Shown: positions 8,437 through 16,588 of the stretch, in pieces
Numbering within the stretch: position 1 is the first letter of the stretch
Layout: each line of letters opens with the position of its first letter
Assembly (NCBI GenBank): GCA_031406795.1
Contig: JANOHV010000072.1
Coordinates: forward strand, 5,060-69,059
Reading direction: 5' to 3'
Length of the DNA: 64,000 nt
Origin: DATDCY01 sp031406795 [NCBI: Candidatus Rokuibacteriota bacterium]
GTDB lineage: Bacteria > JAUVQV01
Translations under genes and position numbers: made by a program
The notes under the pieces: model-generated
The model's database searches: none
The model's input: only the letters and a program-made list of their open reading frames with translations
Told to the model about the DNA's origin: nothing

Positions 8437-8563
8437 CACGACGGTTGCGTTGGACTTGCCCCACGGTGAAGAGGATGTTAAGGATTTGCCTCATCGCTGT
8501 CCCCGACGATGGGTGTTGCCCATATTCCCACCAAAGAGTATATTTGTTGTGGAGGTGGTGAAT

Positions 8564-8833
8564 GTGCTTCTAAAAACTGATGAACGTCGGCGTATTACGA
8601 TCCCACCCGAGGCCGGCATCAGCCCCGGGGAGACTGTTGACTTGGAGGTTCTGCCGGACGGCCGGGTGCTGCTCGTCCCCATGGTAACGATTCCCAAGCA
8701 TCAGCTTTGGGCGTGGACTCCGGAGAACCGGAAGAAGGTCGCCGATTCGCTTGCTGACCCACGACTGTCGACGGTCGTCACGACGAAGGCAGATCTCAAG
8801 AAACTCGCCAAGGACTGGGATCTTGAGGATTGA
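8564..8833 (+). CDS. AbrB/MazE-type antitoxin
   Basis: 89 residues from a GTG at 8564, chosen because GGAGGT lies seven bases upstream. The frame is open further left but that part overlaps the repeat protein's promoter. The N-terminus LLKTDERRRITIPPEAGISPGETVDLEVLPDGRVLLVP is the SpoVT/AbrB swapped-hairpin DNA-binding fold. The C-terminal half is charged and probably binds the toxin. The adjoining gene encodes a RelE/ParE-like toxin and overlaps it by 11 bases, the classic type II toxin-antitoxin layout. It would neutralise the toxin and repress its own operon. Confidence 0.8.
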   Translation: MLLKTDERRRITIPPEAGISPGETVDLEVLPDGRVLLVPMVTIPKHQLWAWTPENRKKVADSLADPRLSTVVTTKADLKKLAKDWDLED

Positions 8834-9125
8834 ACTTCGACCATCGTTCAAGGAGGAGGTCCGGAGATCAGATTTGCCCGTACGTCGTGCTGTATTGAAA
8901 ACCATCGAATTGCTCTCCGCTATCCCGGACATCTCAATCCTCGGCGACCATCATGGCCTGCGATTCGAGAAGATTCACGGCTTCATCGAACCTTCGAGTG
9001 GCAGGCAGATTCATTCCATTCGGGTCACTCGCGGCGTCCGGGCCCTGTGTTGTCTTGATGAGGGACCCACAATCATTCTCGTGAGTCTGCATGCCCAGCA
9101 CGACAAGGCCTATCGGAAAAACTGA
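8823..9125 (+). CDS. RelE/ParE-like toxin
   Basis: 100 residues from a TTG at 8823 (AGGA eight bases upstream), overlapping the antitoxin's end. An ATG upstream in this frame (8751) lies deep in the antitoxin. The pattern matches the RelE/ParE fold: first strand LRIELRPSFKEEV, two helices, then LRFEKIHG..., IHSIRV, VRALCCLDEG, IILVSLHAQHDKAYRKN. The closing HDxAYRK is typical of the toxin's last strand and tail. It probably cleaves ribosome-bound mRNA or acts on gyrase; sequence alone does not decide. It sits between the two copies of a 2.2 kb repeat. Confidence 0.75.
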   Translation: MRIELRPSFKEEVRRSDLPVRRAVLKTIELLSAIPDISILGDHHGLRFEKIHGFIEPSSGRQIHSIRVTRGVRALCCLDEGPTIILVSLHAQHDKAYRKN

Positions 9126-9188
9126 TCCTGAGCGCCTGCTCTGCCCGCTGCCGCGGGCACCCCTTGGGCAGCTCTTCCCGTTGCGGCC

Positions 9189-11273
9189 TCAGCGGATGAC
9201 GTATCCCAGGGGAATCGTGTCCGGAAACCCGAAGAACAGCCGCTTGAGCCCTTCCGCACTCTTGACCAGATCCCATGCTCCGACGCGTCCCGTATAGAGA
9301 CCGATGTCGTCCTTGCCGTCGCAGTCGAAATCGCCGACGACCGGTTCAGCCGCAGGGGTCCACCCCGCCTGCCGGAAACCCTCGGTGCTCTTGAAGATAA
9401 AGATCCACCCGAATTGGGGATCCGCCTGATCGTAACAACCGATGTCGTCGCGGGCGTCACCGTCGAAATCGCCCACAAAGGGGATGGTTCCCGGGTATCC
9501 GAATGCGGTCTCAGAGTACCCCTCCGTGCTCTTGAAGAGGTGCCATTTCCCGAGCGGCGCATAGTAGCAGCCGAAGTCGTCGCGGCCGTCGCCGTCGAAA
9601 TCGCCCACGACCGGGACTGTCCCGGCGAAGCCGAATCGGGTCTCGAAGAACCCCTCCGTGCTCTTGAACAGGTACCAGGCGCCGGCGGGCGGATAGTAGA
9701 CGCCGAAGTCGTCGCGGCCGTCGCCGTCGAAATCGCCGACGACCGGGAGAGTGCCCTCGTAGCCGAATTGGGTTTGCCAGAATCCTTCCGTGCTCTTGAA
9801 GATGTACCAGTTCCCCAGCGGCGGGTAAAAAGCACCAACATCGGCCCTCCCGTCGCCGTCGAAGTCTCCGGTGATGGGAATCGTCCCCGCGAAGCCGAAC
9901 GGGGTCGTCCAATACCCCTCCTGGCTCCGATACTGGAACCAGCTGCTGCTCGCGGGATCATAGCAGCCGATCTCCGAACAGCCGTCGCCGTCGAAATCGT
10001 TCACCCTTCTGGTCTCTCCCCGGGGGCCCTGCGTGGTCACGGTGAAGGTGCCGCTCGTGTCCCCGATCGTCAGCGTGGCGCTCGCCGCCGTCGCGGGGCT
10101 GGCCGACGAGACCAGTCTCAGCTTGACGTTGCTGCCGTTGCTCACCGTTCCCGGCTGGCTTGTGTAAGCACCGCCGTCGACGGAGTATTCGCCGGCCGCG
10201 ACGGAAATTGGCGTCGAAGAGCAAATGCCGCTCACGTGGATTTCTGCGGCGGCCACAACGCTGTTCACCGCCGCTCCCGTGCGATTCAGGAAGACCAACG
10301 GGGCGGGCGTCGCCGCCGTGCAGAGGCGGCGAAGGATCGTGCCGCCGTTGCCGACGACGAAGAAGTCCGCGGCTGAGGAGCCCCAGATTCCATCGAGAAT
10401 CGCCGTAGTCCCGGAGACCAAGGGAGACCACGCTGTCCCATTGAAGTGGACGATCACTCCGCCCCCGCCGCAGACATAGATGTCGTTCGACGATATGCCC
10501 CATGCGGAAGTTCCAGCAGGAAGACCGTCGACCTTCGTCCATGCCGCTCCATCGTAATGCAGCCCGAGTCCGAACGCGTAGATGTCGCTCGACGAGGAGC
10601 CCCAGATTACCCCTCTAGGCGCCACCGGTGTAGTCGTCGTTTCGGCCATAGTGGTCCACGCCGATCCGTCATAGTGCTCAATAAAAGATCGGTAACCAGC
10701 GATTCCCTGGGTTTGATTCAGGATAGCGGCAGTGCCAGTAGCGAACACGTCGCTCGCCGAGGAGCCCCAAATTCCATAGAGAGATGCCGATCCGAATGAA
10801 GTCATTGGCACCCACGTCGAACCGTCATAGTGCACGATCGTGTAGCCGTCGCCAACGGCGAAGACATCGCTCGCCGACGAACCCCAGACTCCCCTGAGAG
10901 GTCCTGTTGTGCCGGAGGTCATGGCCGACCATGCCGATCCGTTATAGTGCAGGATCGTGCCGTTGGGAAAGTTGCCGCCGACGGCGAAGACATCGTTCGC
11001 AGCCGCGCCCCAAATTGCATGGAGATCTGCCGTTGTGCCGGAGGCCATGGCCGACCACGTCGAGCCGTCAAAGTGCAGGATCGTGCCGCCGAGGCCGACG
11101 GCGAAGACATCGCTCGCGGACGAGCCCCAAATGCCCTTAAGATTTTGCGTTGTGCCGGAGGTCATGGGCGCCCAATCGGCGCCCCGCGACACACCCGCCA
11201 TGGTAACCAAAGTCAGGCAAGCAATACCCGCGACAACGAACGCCTTGATTTTCATGCGGACGCTCCTTTTCAT
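9189..11273 (-). CDS. Secreted propeller and FG-GAP-like repeat protein B
   Basis: About 694 residues, paralogue of the 6287-8380 product with the same order: signal peptide (MKIKAFVVAGIACLTLVTMA), an N-terminal propeller built of SSASDVFAVG repeats, a sandwich-like segment with AAGEYSVDGGAYTSQPG, and FG-GAP-like GDFDGDGRDD repeats. Starts at 11273 and 11255 both carry AGGAG. The frame stays open further upstream to 11657, but that part is antisense to fmt sequence and is not part of the gene. Differences from copy A cluster in loop lengths of the propeller (for example TPVAPRGVIW), which suggests diversification of a binding surface. Confidence 0.85.
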   Translation of the reverse strand: MKRSVRMKIKAFVVAGIACLTLVTMAGVSRGADWAPMTSGTTQNLKGIWGSSASDVFAVGLGGTILHFDGSTWSAMASGTTADLHAIWGAAANDVFAVGGNFPNGTILHYNGSAWSAMTSGTTGPLRGVWGSSASDVFAVGDGYTIVHYDGSTWVPMTSFGSASLYGIWGSSASDVFATGTAAILNQTQGIAGYRSFIEHYDGSAWTTMAETTTTPVAPRGVIWGSSSSDIYAFGLGLHYDGAAWTKVDGLPAGTSAWGISSNDIYVCGGGGVIVHFNGTAWSPLVSGTTAILDGIWGSSAADFFVVGNGGTILRRLCTAATPAPLVFLNRTGAAVNSVVAAAEIHVSGICSSTPISVAAGEYSVDGGAYTSQPGTVSNGSNVKLRLVSSASPATAASATLTIGDTSGTFTVTTQGPRGETRRVNDFDGDGCSEIGCYDPASSSWFQYRSQEGYWTTPFGFAGTIPITGDFDGDGRADVGAFYPPLGNWYIFKSTEGFWQTQFGYEGTLPVVGDFDGDGRDDFGVYYPPAGAWYLFKSTEGFFETRFGFAGTVPVVGDFDGDGRDDFGCYYAPLGKWHLFKSTEGYSETAFGYPGTIPFVGDFDGDARDDIGCYDQADPQFGWIFIFKSTEGFRQAGWTPAAEPVVGDFDCDGKDDIGLYTGRVGAWDLVKSAEGLKRLFFGFPDTIPLGYVIR

Positions 11274-11285
11274 GCGGACGCTCCT
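11250..11285 (-). repeat. Tandem duplication of ribosome site plus start codon, copy B
   Basis: The same two perfect 18-bp AGGAGCGTCCGCATGAAA units as in copy A, showing that the doubling predates the gene duplication or has been retained by both. Confidence 0.8.
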
Positions 11286-11320
11286 CGTCCGGGACGAAGG
11301 AGGCGTGACATGTCGAACAT

Positions 11321-11329
11321 AGTATAGCA
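11321..11329 (-). promoter_or_regulatory. Extended -10 promoter of repeat protein B
   Basis: Minus-strand TGCTATACT, a better -10 than in copy A (TGCTACACT). The two paralogues may therefore differ in expression level. Confidence 0.6.
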
Positions 11330-11400
11330 GACGACGGTTGCGTTGGACTTGCCCCACGGTGCCTGACTGCGGGACTGACGGGGAACTCGACTGCGTGGGA

Positions 11401-12399
11401 CTATGCCAACATCGTCCCTGCCGGCACGGCGCGTCCCCTGAGGAACTCCGGCGCCGGCAGCGGCTTTTTCCCTTCGGTCTGCACGGTGAGCACCGCGACC
11501 GCCTCGCCGTTGCCGCAGGCGACGAGCAGGCCCTCGTGCAGCGAGGCGGCGAGGACGGTGCCGGGCTCGACCGCGGACGAGCGAGATGGTGACCCAGCGG
11601 CGCCCGCGCGCGACGCTGCGGCGCTCGATCCCGGTGACGCTCCCGGTCGGGCTGCATCAGCCACCTTCCAGATCTTCAGCGGCTTGCCGTCGAGGTGCGT
11701 GTACGCGCCCGGCCAGGGGTTGACCCCGCGCACAAGGTTCACGATTTCCCGCGCGCCGCGCCGCCAGTCGATCAGGCCGTCCTCCTTGCGCAGCTTCGGG
11801 GCAATGGTCGCGAGCGTTTCGTCCTGCACGCGCGGCTGCACGATCCCCGAGGTCAGTCCGTCGAGCGTCACGACGAGCAGCCCCGCGCCCAGCTCCGCGA
11901 GGCGCGTGGTGACCTCCCCCGCGGTCTCCTCCGGGCCGATCGGCGTGCGCCGCTGCAGCAGCACCGGCCCGGCGTCCATCCGCGAGGCCAGCAGCATCGT
12001 CGTCACGCCGGTTTCGGCGTCGCCGTTGATGATCGCGCGGTTCACCGGCGCCGCGCCGCGGTAGGCCGGCAGCAGCGAGCCGTGGACGTTGATCGCGCCG
12101 CGCGGGTGCAGCGCGAGCAGCCAGTCGGGGATCTTCAGGCCGTAGGCGACGACGACCGCCGCCTCGGCCCCGGCCTGCTCGAAGACCGGGCGCATGGAAG
12201 TTTCGTCGAGCGCCTCGGGCTGGAGCACCGGGAGGCCGAGGCGGTTCGCCAGCGTCTTCACCGGCGGCTCGGCGAGGTGCCGGCCGCGCCCCTTCGGCCG
12301 GTCGGGCTGGGTCAGCACGAGGGCGACGTCGAAGCGGCGGGCGAGAACCTCCAGCGAGGGGACGGCGAACTCCGGCGTCCCGAGAAAGACGACGCGCAC
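11401..12399 (-). CDS. fmt: Methionyl-tRNA formyltransferase
   Basis: Formylates initiator Met-tRNA using 10-formyltetrahydrofolate. 332 residues starting MRVVFLGTPEFAVPSLEVL from a GTG, directly after the def stop (4-base gap). The N-terminal formyltransferase domain carries the catalytic Asn-His pair in INVHGSLLPAYRGAAP, and the C-terminal RNA-binding domain begins near 205. An Ala/Ser/Gly-rich insert (about 249-275) interrupts the C-terminal domain, which is unusual but leaves both flanks intact. The def-fmt pairing is a widespread functional operon: deformylase removes what this enzyme adds. Confidence 0.96.
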   Translation of the reverse strand: MRVVFLGTPEFAVPSLEVLARRFDVALVLTQPDRPKGRGRHLAEPPVKTLANRLGLPVLQPEALDETSMRPVFEQAGAEAAVVVAYGLKIPDWLLALHPRGAINVHGSLLPAYRGAAPVNRAIINGDAETGVTTMLLASRMDAGPVLLQRRTPIGPEETAGEVTTRLAELGAGLLVVTLDGLTSGIVQPRVQDETLATIAPKLRKEDGLIDWRRGAREIVNLVRGVNPWPGAYTHLDGKPLKIWKVADAARPGASPGSSAAASRAGAAGSPSRSSAVEPGTVLAASLHEGLLVACGNGEAVAVLTVQTEGKKPLPAPEFLRGRAVPAGTMLA

Positions 12400-12403
12400 C
12401 GGG

Positions 12404-12919
12404 CTAGTCTTCTTCGCGCTCGGCGAGGGCTTTCTTCAGCTTCTTCTTCGCGACTTCGCGGCGGTACGGGCTGAGCCGGTCGATGAAGAGCGTCCCCTCG
12501 AGATGGTCGATTTCGTGCTGGAGCGCGCGGGCGAGCAGGTCTTCGCCGCGCACTTCGACGGGGTGCCCGTGCCGGTTGTGGCCGCGGACCCCGACGCGAC
12601 GCGCCCGCTTGACCTTGGCCGAGTAGTCCGGGACGCTCAGGCAGCCCTCCTCGAGCTCGGTCTCGTCCTCGGTCTCGAACAGTTCCGGGTTGGCCAGCAC
12701 GATGACTTCGCCGGGCTCGGTGTCCGAGGAGGTGTCGATGACCAGCAGCCGCTTGGAGACGCCGACCTGGGGGGCGGCCAGGCCGATGCCCGGCGCCGCG
12801 TACATCGTCTCGAGCATGTCCTCGATGAGCTGCTGCAGCTCGTCGCCGAATTCCTCGACGGGCGCGGCCTTGCGGCGCAGCACATCGTCCGGCCAGGTGA
12901 GGATTCTCCGTACCGCCAT
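12404..12919 (-). CDS. def: Peptide deformylase
   Basis: Metalloenzyme that removes the formyl group from nascent proteins. 171 residues starting MAVRRILTWPDDVLRR. The start is the ATG at 12919; the open frame continues upstream but the family N-terminus fits here. All three signature motifs are present: GIGLAAPQVG, EEGCLSVPD (metal cysteine) and QHEIDHLEG (two metal histidines and the catalytic glutamate). A basic C-terminal tail (KKKLKKALAEREED) extends the fold. It is followed by fmt. Confidence 0.97.
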   Translation of the reverse strand: MAVRRILTWPDDVLRRKAAPVEEFGDELQQLIEDMLETMYAAPGIGLAAPQVGVSKRLLVIDTSSDTEPGEVIVLANPELFETEDETELEEGCLSVPDYSAKVKRARRVGVRGHNRHGHPVEVRGEDLLARALQHEIDHLEGTLFIDRLSPYRREVAKKKLKKALAEREED

Positions 12920-12986
12920 CAGCGCGCCCCCGGGTAAAGTTCGCTGGAAAAATAACCACCGCAGGCGCGAAAAGCAAGCAGCGGGT

Positions 12987-14135
12987 TCATCCGGCGCGGC
13001 CCGGCGGCGCGAGCAGCTCGCCGTAGAGCCGTTCGGTCTGCGCCACGGTCGCCTCGATCCGGTAGGCGTCCTCGATGCGCTTTCTGGCCAGCGCCCCCAT
13101 CTCGCGCCGCCGCATCGGCCAGGCGGCGAGTTCGGCGAGGGCGCGGGCGAGCGCCCCGGCGTCGCCGGGCGGAACGACCAGCGCCTCGCGGCCGTCGACG
13201 ACCATTTCGGGCACGGCGCCGACGGCGGTCGCCACGGTCGGCAGGCCGGCGGCCATCGCCTCCAGCAGCGCGTTGGGCATCCCCTCCACGAGCGAGGGGA
13301 GGGCGAAGATGTCCGCGCCGGCATACAGGAGCCAGGGGTCCGGGAGTGGTCCGAGAAAGCGCACGAACGGGCCCAGTCGCAACGCCTCGACCATGGCCAC
13401 GAGCGAGCGGCGGGCGGGCCCGTCGCCCGCCAGCAGCAGCCGCGCGGTCGGGTGGACCTTGAGCAGCGCGTGGAAGGCGCCGACGAGGTGTGCGATGCCC
13501 TTCTCCTCGTGAAGGCGGCCCACGGAGGCGATCGCCAGGTCGGTCGGGAAGAGCCCGAGCCGCTTGCGCGCCTCGTCCCGCCCGAGTGCGAGCGCCGCGT
13601 CGGCCGCCGCGAGGTCGATGCCGTTCGGGATCACCACGCAGCGGCCGGGCTCCACCCCGAGCCGCTGCTGCAGGGCCGACGCGAGCCCGGCTGACTGCAG
13701 ATGAAAGCGGGTGACCCGCGAACGGGTCCACCGGTCGGCGCGCAGCAGCCAGCCGCGGTCGGCCTCGGTGCTGCTGCGGTAGGAGTTGACGATCGCCCGC
13801 GCCCCGACGCGTCGCGCCGCCAGCCTCCCGAGCAAATGGGCCCGGAAGAGGAAGGAGTGGACGATGTCGAAACTCCGCCCGCCGAGCAGCCCCGGCAGCC
13901 GCCGGGCTTCCAGCAGGAGTTCGAGTGTCGCGAAGGCCCCGGTCTCGTCGCCGACCCCGGGCGAGAGCACTTCGACGCCGAGGCCGCGGATGCGCTCGGC
14001 GATTTCGCCCGGCGGCTTGAGCGAGACCACGGTCGGCTGCCAGCGCGAACGATCGAGCCGCCCCAGCAGCTGCCAGAGCGCGAGTTCCGACCCGCCGACG
14101 CCGCTCGAGGTGATCAGGTAGAGCACTCGTGCCAT
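12987..14135 (-). CDS. GT4-family glycosyltransferase
   Basis: 382 residues starting MARVLYLITSSGVGGSELAL. Two Rossmann-like halves of the GT-B fold: an N-terminal acceptor domain with GGSELALWQLLGRL, and a C-terminal nucleotide-sugar domain with SVGRLHEEKGI, LLLAGDGPARRSL and the EX7E-type segment LPSLVEGMPNALLEAMAAGLP. It probably transfers a sugar in cell-surface polysaccharide or glycolipid synthesis; donor and acceptor cannot be read from sequence. The start at 14135 is preceded by TACAAT nine bases upstream, so the mRNA leader may be only a few bases. It shares a divergent promoter region with the M23 peptidase gene. The def gene lies downstream on the same strand after 67 bases. Confidence 0.9.
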   Translation of the reverse strand: MARVLYLITSSGVGGSELALWQLLGRLDRSRWQPTVVSLKPPGEIAERIRGLGVEVLSPGVGDETGAFATLELLLEARRLPGLLGGRSFDIVHSFLFRAHLLGRLAARRVGARAIVNSYRSSTEADRGWLLRADRWTRSRVTRFHLQSAGLASALQQRLGVEPGRCVVIPNGIDLAAADAALALGRDEARKRLGLFPTDLAIASVGRLHEEKGIAHLVGAFHALLKVHPTARLLLAGDGPARRSLVAMVEALRLGPFVRFLGPLPDPWLLYAGADIFALPSLVEGMPNALLEAMAAGLPTVATAVGAVPEMVVDGREALVVPPGDAGALARALAELAAWPMRRREMGALARKRIEDAYRIEATVAQTERLYGELLAPPGRAG

Positions 14136-14144
14136 AGGGACGGC

Positions 14145-14150
14145 ATTGTA
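14145..14150 (-). promoter_or_regulatory. -10 element of the glycosyltransferase gene
   Basis: Minus-strand TACAAT, nine bases before the start codon, with no clear -35. The predicted transcription start is two or three bases before the ATG. Confidence 0.45.
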
Positions 14151-14159
14151 GCGGTTTTC

Positions 14160-14189
14160 TTGACAGCGGAGCGACCTCGCCCCTACAAT
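14160..14189 (+). promoter_or_regulatory. Sigma70-type promoter for the M23 peptidase gene
   Basis: TTGACA at 14160-14165, an 18-base spacer and TACAAT at 14184-14189. It points toward the peptidase gene and would make a leader of about 180 bases that contains the 14243-14366 inverted-repeat element. Confidence 0.7.
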
Positions 14190-14242
14190 CCGCATGTTTT
14201 CGACGGGATGGCTGACGAGATGCCGATAACTTTTTACACGGA

Positions 14243-14366
14243 CAGATTGTTTAGAAAGGTCCAGGTGCAAGGCGCGCGAGCCCTGAGGAATGAGGCGTAC
14301 GAGTAGTACGCCGCAGTGACGAAGGGCGAAGCGCAACGCCGCAGATGGGCCTTTCTAAACAATCTG
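14243..14366. repeat. 124-bp element with perfect 17-bp terminal inverted repeats
   Basis: Ends are CAGATTGTTTAGAAAGG and its exact complement CCTTTCTAAACAATCTG. The centre holds a shorter palindrome, GGCGTAC...GTACGCC, and the rest is an imperfect palindrome. There is no coding capacity. This is the form of a MITE or a REP-like element. It lies in the transcribed leader of the M23 gene, between a good promoter and the ribosome site, and transcription through it would give a long hairpin. Confidence 0.8.
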
Positions 14367-14378
14367 CAACGGAGGATC

Positions 14379-15725
14379 ATGAGCATCAACTGGAAGACTG
14401 CACTGGCGGGGACCGTGGCTGTCGCCGCGCTGGGGGCCGGCGTGTGGCTGGCGTTGCGCATGGAAGGCGAGCCGCCCGCGATCACGTTCCCGAAAGAGGT
14501 GCGCGCCTTCGGCCGCTCCACCGCCTGGGGCTTCGTCGTCGCAGACAAGAAGAGCGGCCTGCGCCAGGTGCGGGCCTGGGTGCGGCAGGGGGAGAAGTCC
14601 ACGCCGGTTTTCTCCGAGGATTTCCCCGGCCGCGGTACGAACCGGCGTGAGGTGAACCTGACGCTCGACCCGAAAGCGCTCGGCCTGGCCGATGGGGCGG
14701 CAACGCTCGTCGTGGCCGCGCTGGATCACTCGCTGAAGAACTTCAAGGGCAACAGCGTCTTTCTCGAGACGCCGGTCACGATCGACACCGCGGCGCCGCG
14801 CCTGGACATCCTGAGCACGCAGTACAACGTCAATCGCGGCGGCGTCGGCGTCGTCGCCTACCGCCTGGGCGAAGCGGCGGCGCACACCGGGGTCACGGTC
14901 GGCGATCGTTTCTTCCCCGGCTACCCCGAGGCGGCGGGCGGGGCGGGAGCGTATGTCTGCTTCTTCGCGATTCCCCACGACGCGCCGGCCGCGCCGGCGT
15001 TCAGCCTGAGCGCGCGCGACGCCGCCGGCAACGAGGTGCGCCGCGCGTTCGCGGTCCGGCTGCTCGAAAAGGTCTTTCCCGCGGACGTCATCGACGTCTC
15101 CGACCGCTTCCTCGCCGCGAAGATCCCGGAGTTCAGCGCGGCGGACCCCTCGCTGCCGGCCGATCCGGTTGCGGCGTTTCTCGTCGTCAACCGCGACTGG
15201 CGCTCCCGCGACCACCAGCGCATCCGTGAGGCGTGCGCCGCGAGTTCGCCGGCCCGCCTCTGGGAGGGGCCGTTCCTGCAGATGCCGAACACGAAGAACA
15301 TGGCGGGTTGGGCGCAGGCCCGCACCTACAAGCACAACGGGCAGATCATCGACCGCCAGACGCATCTCGGCCTCGACCTCGCCTCCACCGCCGGAGCGCC
15401 GGTGCCTGCGGCCAACGCCGGCACGGTGGTGTTCTCGGGCGATCTCGGCATCTACGGCCAGGCGGTGATCCTCGACCACGGCCAGGGGGTCTTCTCGCTC
15501 TACGGGCACCTGAGCAGCCTCGGCGCCAAGCAGGGCGAGTCGGTGGCGCGCGGCGCTGCGGTCGGCGCGAGCGGCCAGACCGGGATGGCCGGCGGCGACC
15601 ACCTGCACTTCTCGGTCCTGGTGAGCGGCACGTTCGTCAGCCCCGCGGAGTGGCTCGACGCGCACTGGATCGCCGATAATGTCGCGAACAAGCTCGCGCT
15701 ATTCGGGGCGCCGGCGCCACGCTGA
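14379..15725 (+). CDS. M23-family (LytM-type) peptidoglycan endopeptidase, membrane anchored
   Basis: 448 residues. The ATG at 14379 follows GGAGG. An upstream ATG (14316) lies inside the inverted-repeat element and is unlikely. One N-terminal membrane helix (about 7-27) anchors a periplasmic protein. The middle 30-310 is a beta-rich region with no family I recognise. The catalytic domain (about 325-440) has the zinc ligands in THLGLDLAS (HxxxD) and HLHF near the end, so it should be an active endopeptidase rather than a degenerate activator. It is probably a wall-remodelling enzyme in division or envelope insertion. Its stop overlaps the TerC gene's start (TGATG). Confidence 0.92.
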   Translation: MSINWKTALAGTVAVAALGAGVWLALRMEGEPPAITFPKEVRAFGRSTAWGFVVADKKSGLRQVRAWVRQGEKSTPVFSEDFPGRGTNRREVNLTLDPKALGLADGAATLVVAALDHSLKNFKGNSVFLETPVTIDTAAPRLDILSTQYNVNRGGVGVVAYRLGEAAAHTGVTVGDRFFPGYPEAAGGAGAYVCFFAIPHDAPAAPAFSLSARDAAGNEVRRAFAVRLLEKVFPADVIDVSDRFLAAKIPEFSAADPSLPADPVAAFLVVNRDWRSRDHQRIREACAASSPARLWEGPFLQMPNTKNMAGWAQARTYKHNGQIIDRQTHLGLDLASTAGAPVPAANAGTVVFSGDLGIYGQAVILDHGQGVFSLYGHLSSLGAKQGESVARGAAVGASGQTGMAGGDHLHFSVLVSGTFVSPAEWLDAHWIADNVANKLALFGAPAPR

Positions 15726-16477
15726 TGGAACAGCTGCTGAGTTTCGAGAACCTTGTCGCGCTGCTGACCCTGACGGCGATGGAGATCGTCCTCGGGATCG
15801 ACAACATCGTCTTCCTCGCCATCCTCACGGGGAAACTCCCGCCGGCGCAGCAGGCGAAGGCGCGGCGGATCGGGCTGTTCCTCGCGATGTTCATGCGCAT
15901 CGGCCTGCTGCTGACGCTGAGCTGGATCATGCGCCTGACGCAGCCACTCTTCAGCGCCTTCGGGCACGCGGTCTCCGGGCGGGATCTGATCCTGCTGATC
16001 GGGGGCGCGTTTCTGATATTCAAGGCCACGTGGGAGATCCACGAAAACCTCGAGGTTCCCGGCACGCACGGCCCGAGCGGCCCCGCGCCCGCCTCCTTCG
16101 GCGCGGCGATCGCGCAGATCGTGGCGCTCGACATCATCTTTTCGCTCGACTCGGTGCTCGCGGCGGTCGGGATGGCCCGGCACATCGTCGTGATGGTCGT
16201 CGCCGTTGTCGTCGCGGTCGGGGTGATGCTCGTCTTCGCCGACGCGGTCTGCCGGCTCATCGAGCGGCACCCGACGCTGAAGATGCTCGCGCTGTCGTTC
16301 CTGATGCTCATCGGCGTGATGTTGCTGGCCGAGGGGTCGGGCAAGCACATCGAGAAGGGCTACGTCTACTTCGCGATGGCGTTCTCGCTGGCCGTCGAGT
16401 TGCTGAACATGAGGATTCGCCCGCACGCGCCGCCGCACCCGCCGCCGCACCCGGTCCGGGACGAGGCCGCCGGTTGA
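15725..16477 (+). CDS. TerC-family integral membrane protein
   Basis: About 250 residues with seven predicted transmembrane helices. The conserved acidic motifs of the family, EIVLGIDNIVFLAIL near residue 20 and ALDIIFSLDSVLAAVGM near residue 135, are both present. TerC-like proteins are linked to manganese export, tellurite resistance and loading of metal onto secreted proteins. Translational overlap with the M23 gene suggests co-expression, and metal supply to an exported metallo-peptidase is a possible but unproven link. The tail is His/Pro-rich (HAPPHPPPHP), which may bind metal. Confidence 0.92.
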   Translation: MEQLLSFENLVALLTLTAMEIVLGIDNIVFLAILTGKLPPAQQAKARRIGLFLAMFMRIGLLLTLSWIMRLTQPLFSAFGHAVSGRDLILLIGGAFLIFKATWEIHENLEVPGTHGPSGPAPASFGAAIAQIVALDIIFSLDSVLAAVGMARHIVVMVVAVVVAVGVMLVFADAVCRLIERHPTLKMLALSFLMLIGVMLLAEGSGKHIEKGYVYFAMAFSLAVELLNMRIRPHAPPHPPPHPVRDEAAG

Positions 16478-16588
16478 TCGCGCGCACCCTGCGCGAGGCC
16501 GTCTACAATATCGGCTGTCGCCTCGCCGGTTCCCCCGACGCCTCCGAGCAGGACATCTGCCTCTTCCGGAAGTTGCCCGCCGCCGCGG

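Larger units (their letters stand above)
6271..8468. repeat. Long direct repeat, copy A
   Basis: About 2.2 kb that is highly similar to 9173-11361 in the same orientation. The similarity begins at TCTTCCCGTTGCGGCCTCAG, just past the stop codon of the enclosed gene, and ends at GACTTGCCCCACGGTG, upstream of its promoter. The duplicated unit is therefore a complete gene with its control region. The two copies flank the toxin-antitoxin pair. Confidence 0.85.
9173..11361. repeat. Long direct repeat, copy B
   Basis: Second copy of the 2.2 kb unit at 6271-8468, covering a paralogous gene, its doubled ribosome site and its promoter. The most diverged part is the propeller region, and the 3' FG-GAP part is nearly the same. 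That pattern fits either selection or gene conversion acting on the two ends differently. Confidence 0.85.

Noticed and set aside
9189-11657. Extension of repeat protein B to a start at 11657
   Set aside because: The extra 128 residues are antisense to the fmt gene, lie upstream of the predicted promoter and of both ribosome-site starts, and have no signal peptide.
16504-16509. TACAAT as a second trp promoter
   Set aside because: No -35 is found at the proper distance, and the promoter at 16589-16618 is better placed for the leader peptide.
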